Assembly: GCA_016703535.1 (NCBI GenBank)
Contig: JADJBV010000001.1
Location: 3,214,001 to 3,278,000 of the forward strand
Source of the DNA: Deltaproteobacteria bacterium
GTDB taxonomy: Bacteria > Myxococcota > Kuafuiibacteriia > Kuafuiibacteriales > Kuafuiibacteriaceae
DNA length: 64,000 nt
Direction: 5' to 3'
Of the stretch, positions 60,961 through 64,000 are shown in pieces (position 1 is the first letter of the stretch; the number at the start of each line of letters is the position of its first letter). Position numbers and translations under genes: made by a program. The notes beneath the pieces were generated by a model that saw only the letters and a program-made list of their open reading frames with translations, did not search any database and was not told the DNA's origin.

Positions 60961-61088
60961 GGCGGGACCTCTACATCGAAGTGACCGAGCTGAGAAGCAA
61001 GGGGTGGACGACGGGTCCGGGTTTGGCCTGAAAAACTGCCGCCCCCGACCTTGCCTTTTGGGGCTCGGGCCCCCGATCAACGAGGTGC

Positions 61089-62768
61089 ATGATGCGAAGA
61101 TCGTGGGCCCCGTGGGTCCTGGGTTTTGGGCTCCTTTCGTGTAAGCACGGTGACCCCGAGAACCCACCGTTACCCGAAGACGCCGGGGTGGAGGGCGTGG
61201 ACGTGGGGTCGCAGGACGGCGGCGCGACCGACACGGGTGTCTTCACCCTGCCGCCGGACCGGGCCCACAACACCTCGGTGTACTACGAGGTCTTTGTCCG
61301 AAGCTTCGCCGACAGCAACGGCGACGGGGTCGGGGACTTCGTGGGTCTGACCCAAAAGCTGGACTACCTCAACGACGGCGATCCCAACACCACCACCGAT
61401 CTCGGCGTCAACGGGATCTGGTTGATGCCCATTCACCCCTCGCCCAGTTACCACGGCTACGACGTCACCGACTATCGCAACGTCAACCCGGCCTACGGGA
61501 CCATGGCCGAGTTCGAGGCGTTTTTGGCGGCGGCCGAGGCCCGGGGCATCAAGGTGATCATCGACCTGGTGCTCAACCACAGCTCCACCGCCCACCCCTG
61601 GTTCGAGGCGGCCCGAAGTGGCCCCAACGATCCGCGCCGGAGCTGGTATCACTTTCGGGCCGACGACCCGGGTTGGACCCAGCCCTGGGGCCCCGGCAAA
61701 GTCTGGCACCGGCTCCAAGACGGCAGCGGCTACTACTACGGCATCTTCTGGAGCGGCATGCCCGACCTGAACTTGGGCAACCCGGCGGTCGAGGCCGAGA
61801 TGGCCGAGATGATGCGATTTTGGCTGGAAAAAGGGGTCGCGGGCTTTCGGGTCGACGCCGCTCGTCACCTCTTCGAGAGCCCCGCCGGCCAGATCTCGGA
61901 TCAACCCGAGAGCCACACCTTCATGAAGCGGCTGCGGCCCCAGCTCTTAGGCCCGCACCCCGACGCCTTTTTGGTGGCCGAAGCCTGGACCAACTTATCC
62001 ACCGTCGCCACCTACTATGGCCAGGCCGATGAGTTTGATCTGGCTTTTGGCTTCGACACCGGCGCCGCGATCCGCACCGCGATCAAAGACGGCGTCCGAG
62101 CCGACTTCGTGCAAGTTTTGGCCGCCGCCGAACGTGACTATCTGGACCGCCGCTTCGAGGCGCCGTTTTTGACCAACCACGACATGACCCGGGTCATGGC
62201 CGACCTCGGCAACGATCCGAGCGCCATGCGCCTCGCGGCCGCGACCTTGTTCGCCATGCCCGGCACACCCTTCATGTACTACGGCGAAGAGCTGGGCATG
62301 GTCGGGGGCCCGACCCCGGCCGATGAAGACAAACGTACGCCCATGCGATGGGACGCCACCGGCCCCAACTTCGGCTTCACCACCGGGACCCCGTGGCGCA
62401 GGGCCCCCGAAGCGGCCGGCGTGGACGTCGCCACCCAAAGCGGAGATCCCAACTCCCTCCTCAGCCACTATCGGCAACTCATTCGCTTGCGCCTCGCCCA
62501 CCCCGCCCTCCGCACCGGCGGCGCCACTCGGCCCGTGACCAGCGGCGGAGGCCCCGGCACCACCACCGTGCTCCGAAGCAAAGACAACCAACGGGTCCTC
62601 TACGTCGTGAACTTCAAGAACGAAGCCGCGACCGATCTCGCGATCGAGCTCGAGGGCACCCCGAACGCGCTGTTGGCCCAAGGCATCGAGGCCCCTCGCC
62701 GCGAAGGCACCCGCCTCGTGTTCCCCACCCTCGCCCCCCGCAGCTACGCCTACTACACCCTTGAATGA
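61089..62768 (+). CDS. GH13 alpha-amylase lipoprotein, second copy
   Basis: 559 aa. Start ATG 61089 (or 61092) after GAGGTG. Lipobox LLSC (Cys18), then a short DAG/GGATDTG linker. The GH13 barrel has a Ca site DSNGDGVGD (75-83), IDLVLNHSS, nucleophile Asp256 (GFRVDAARH), acid/base Glu298 (FLVAEAW) and Asp365 (FLTNHDMTRV), all intact, plus a C-terminal beta domain. The layout is like secreted oligo-glucan hydrolases (neopullulanase or alpha-glucosidase type). It is divergent from the porin operon with 128 bp between the starts. Confidence 0.92.
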   Translation: MMRRSWAPWVLGFGLLSCKHGDPENPPLPEDAGVEGVDVGSQDGGATDTGVFTLPPDRAHNTSVYYEVFVRSFADSNGDGVGDFVGLTQKLDYLNDGDPNTTTDLGVNGIWLMPIHPSPSYHGYDVTDYRNVNPAYGTMAEFEAFLAAAEARGIKVIIDLVLNHSSTAHPWFEAARSGPNDPRRSWYHFRADDPGWTQPWGPGKVWHRLQDGSGYYYGIFWSGMPDLNLGNPAVEAEMAEMMRFWLEKGVAGFRVDAARHLFESPAGQISDQPESHTFMKRLRPQLLGPHPDAFLVAEAWTNLSTVATYYGQADEFDLAFGFDTGAAIRTAIKDGVRADFVQVLAAAERDYLDRRFEAPFLTNHDMTRVMADLGNDPSAMRLAAATLFAMPGTPFMYYGEELGMVGGPTPADEDKRTPMRWDATGPNFGFTTGTPWRRAPEAAGVDVATQSGDPNSLLSHYRQLIRLRLAHPALRTGGATRPVTSGGGPGTTTVLRSKDNQRVLYVVNFKNEAATDLAIELEGTPNALLAQGIEAPRREGTRLVFPTLAPRSYAYYTLE

Positions 62769-62775
62769 TCGTGGT

Positions 62776-64000
62776 TTAGTACCAAATGAGCACTTTTGGG
62801 GCGCCGACGGAGGAGTCGGGATCCGAACCCACCGCGGCCCTCCGGCCATCGGGTGAGGTGGCGGCCGCGGGGAAGGCCGAGAGTACGCCGGGGGTCGCGA
62901 GGGGACACCAACTCTCTTGTCGCCACAAGGCGGCGGTGCCGATGCCGCCGGCGACCAGGAGGCCGCCGTTGAGTTCGGTGGCCGAGGTGGGGATGGTGAC
63001 GCCGGTCGGGGCGGGCAAATTGGTCTGGCCTTGGGCGTCGAAGATCACGCCGAAAGTACGGCCGATGGCGTAGAGGCGTTCGCGGATGAAGACCAGGCTG
63101 CTGGCCGAGTCCACCTCCAGCGTTTCGCCGACCTGCGCCCACGCCCCGGCTTGGGCCTGGTAACGCCACACCCGGTTGCCGCTGAAGGCCGCCATCTTTT
63201 CGGGGGACTCCATCACCAGCCGTTGGACGGTGGCCGGGAAGTCCGCTCCACTCAATGTAAGGCCCGCCGGTTGCTGCACCACCGTGACCGGGCCTCCATA
63301 AGTGTGGTGCACCACCAGGCCGTCGGGCCGGGAGGCCAAGCGGCCGCCCACCGCTCCGACGGGGGTGAGTTCGATCGGCGCTCGGGGGTCGGTCAGATCC
63401 ACCACCAACAAGCGGCCACCCGCCAAGGAGAGATAGACCTTCTCGTCGTGATCCCAGGCCACCCCAAACACTCGAGCGTCCAACCCTACGCCGATCTCCA
63501 CCACGGTGCCGTCGTCGAGCAAAAAGCCGATGCGGCTGCCCGGGGGTTGTTCGGGCAACCAGGGTCCGGCGACCAAAAACCACCGTCCCCCCGGCAACCA
63601 GATCAGGTGGGTGACGCCCAGGCCCGTCCAAGGCAAGACGCGGTAGTCCTGCCGGACCGAGTTGCAGGTCGGTGAGGGATCGCAGCGGTTGTAGCGCACG
63701 TCCAAGGAAAACGGTGTTGGCTCGAGCCCGCTGGGACCGGCCTCAGGATCAAAGTTGAGCCGCCAGCTGCTCAGCGGCGTCGGCAAGGGTACCCTCGGCC
63801 CTCCGATGCGAGCGCCACAAGCCTCCAGGTCCGGGCCGTCGACCGGCGCGTGTTGGGCCAAGTAGAGGTCGAAGGCTTCGTCCGGAAAGTCGAGATCCAG
63901 GGCCTGGTCCGGGCCGATCACCACTGGGGTCCCGGCGAGGGGCAACAGGCTCGAAGCGGCCAAGGCCACCGCCACGCCGGGAGACTCATCACTCCAAGGT
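62776..64000 (-). CDS. Hypothetical beta-propeller-like protein, 5' end possibly outside window
   Basis: At least 399 aa. A GTG at 63975 could be the start, but the frame stays open to the window edge, so the true N-terminus may lie beyond base 64000. The sequence is blade-like, with repeated YVAV/VFGVAW/LLVVDL-type strands (RWFLVAGPWLP, VFGVAWDHDEKVYLSLAGGRLLVVDLTDP, GNRVWRYQAQAGAWAQVGE, RLYAIGRTFGVIFDA, GGIGTAALWRQESW). It has no catalytic motif. It ends 8 bp from the amylase stop (convergent). Confidence 0.6.
   Translation of the reverse strand, partial: PWSDESPGVAVALAASSLLPLAGTPVVIGPDQALDLDFPDEAFDLYLAQHAPVDGPDLEACGARIGGPRVPLPTPLSSWRLNFDPEAGPSGLEPTPFSLDVRYNRCDPSPTCNSVRQDYRVLPWTGLGVTHLIWLPGGRWFLVAGPWLPEQPPGSRIGFLLDDGTVVEIGVGLDARVFGVAWDHDEKVYLSLAGGRLLVVDLTDPRAPIELTPVGAVGGRLASRPDGLVVHHTYGGPVTVVQQPAGLTLSGADFPATVQRLVMESPEKMAAFSGNRVWRYQAQAGAWAQVGETLEVDSASSLVFIRERLYAIGRTFGVIFDAQGQTNLPAPTGVTIPTSATELNGGLLVAGGIGTAALWRQESWCPLATPGVLSAFPAAATSPDGRRAAVGSDPDSSVGAPKVLIWY

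Overview
The window is a GC-rich chromosomal segment, most like a member of the Myxococcota or a neighbouring former deltaproteobacterial lineage. That is inferred from the many secreted lipoproteins with Asp/Ser/Thr/Gly/Pro-rich linkers after the lipobox, the multiheme cytochromes, the mix of MalEFGK-type ABC transport with outer-membrane barrels, and the tightly packed genes. No rRNA, tRNA or CRISPR array was seen.

Layout. 1-1977: right part of an IS21-family element (frameshifted istA, intact istB), which has cut off a Sel1-repeat gene (1978-2235). 2250-5040: an App1-type HAD phosphatase and a Cys-rich lipoprotein. 5041-5658: decayed DNA. 5659-9943: a MacB/DevA-like export operon (ATPase, double-FtsX permease, HlyD adaptor). 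10072-13403: a DUF6544-type protein, tryptophan 2,3-dioxygenase and a lipoprotein. 13420-17397: an SGNH hydrolase, a two-gene zinc-ribbon module with an apparently dead trypsin-like domain, and a Gre-fold factor next to gltB (17404-21744).

22008-29968 is the most striking locus. Seven co-directional genes encode five multiheme c-type cytochromes with 62 heme-attachment motifs (10+12+4+13+23), a NapC/NirT-type membrane cytochrome, a two-helix membrane protein and an outer-membrane beta-barrel. This looks like a complete inner-membrane-to-surface electron conduit. The first gene is an OmcA/MtrC-type decaheme lipoprotein with a collagen-like Gly-X-Y stalk, and its leader holds a terminator-like hairpin.

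29958-38252: a WYL regulator divergent from a GFA-family gene, a GNAT-containing protein, an AraC regulator, a lipoprotein with two retropepsin-like motifs and a PDZ domain, MurJ, and a DUF4032 kinase-like protein. 38237-50850 and 55626-62768 together look like an alpha-glucan utilisation system. It has two secreted GH13 amylases, a MalEFGK-type ABC importer whose MalF carries a Cache-like sensor extension, two proteins with a glucodextranase-C-type module (one beside malE, one beside a large porin), the porin, and two porin-linked lipoproteins, one with a starch-binding-like segment. The arrangement recalls a Bacteroidetes Sus system built from different parts.

51963-55560: three insertion sequences (two IS630-type, one IS5-type) stacked end to end, each inserted at the terminal CTAG of its neighbour. 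They separate a lower-GC hypothetical gene from the porin operon. The window ends inside or near the start of a beta-propeller-like hypothetical gene.
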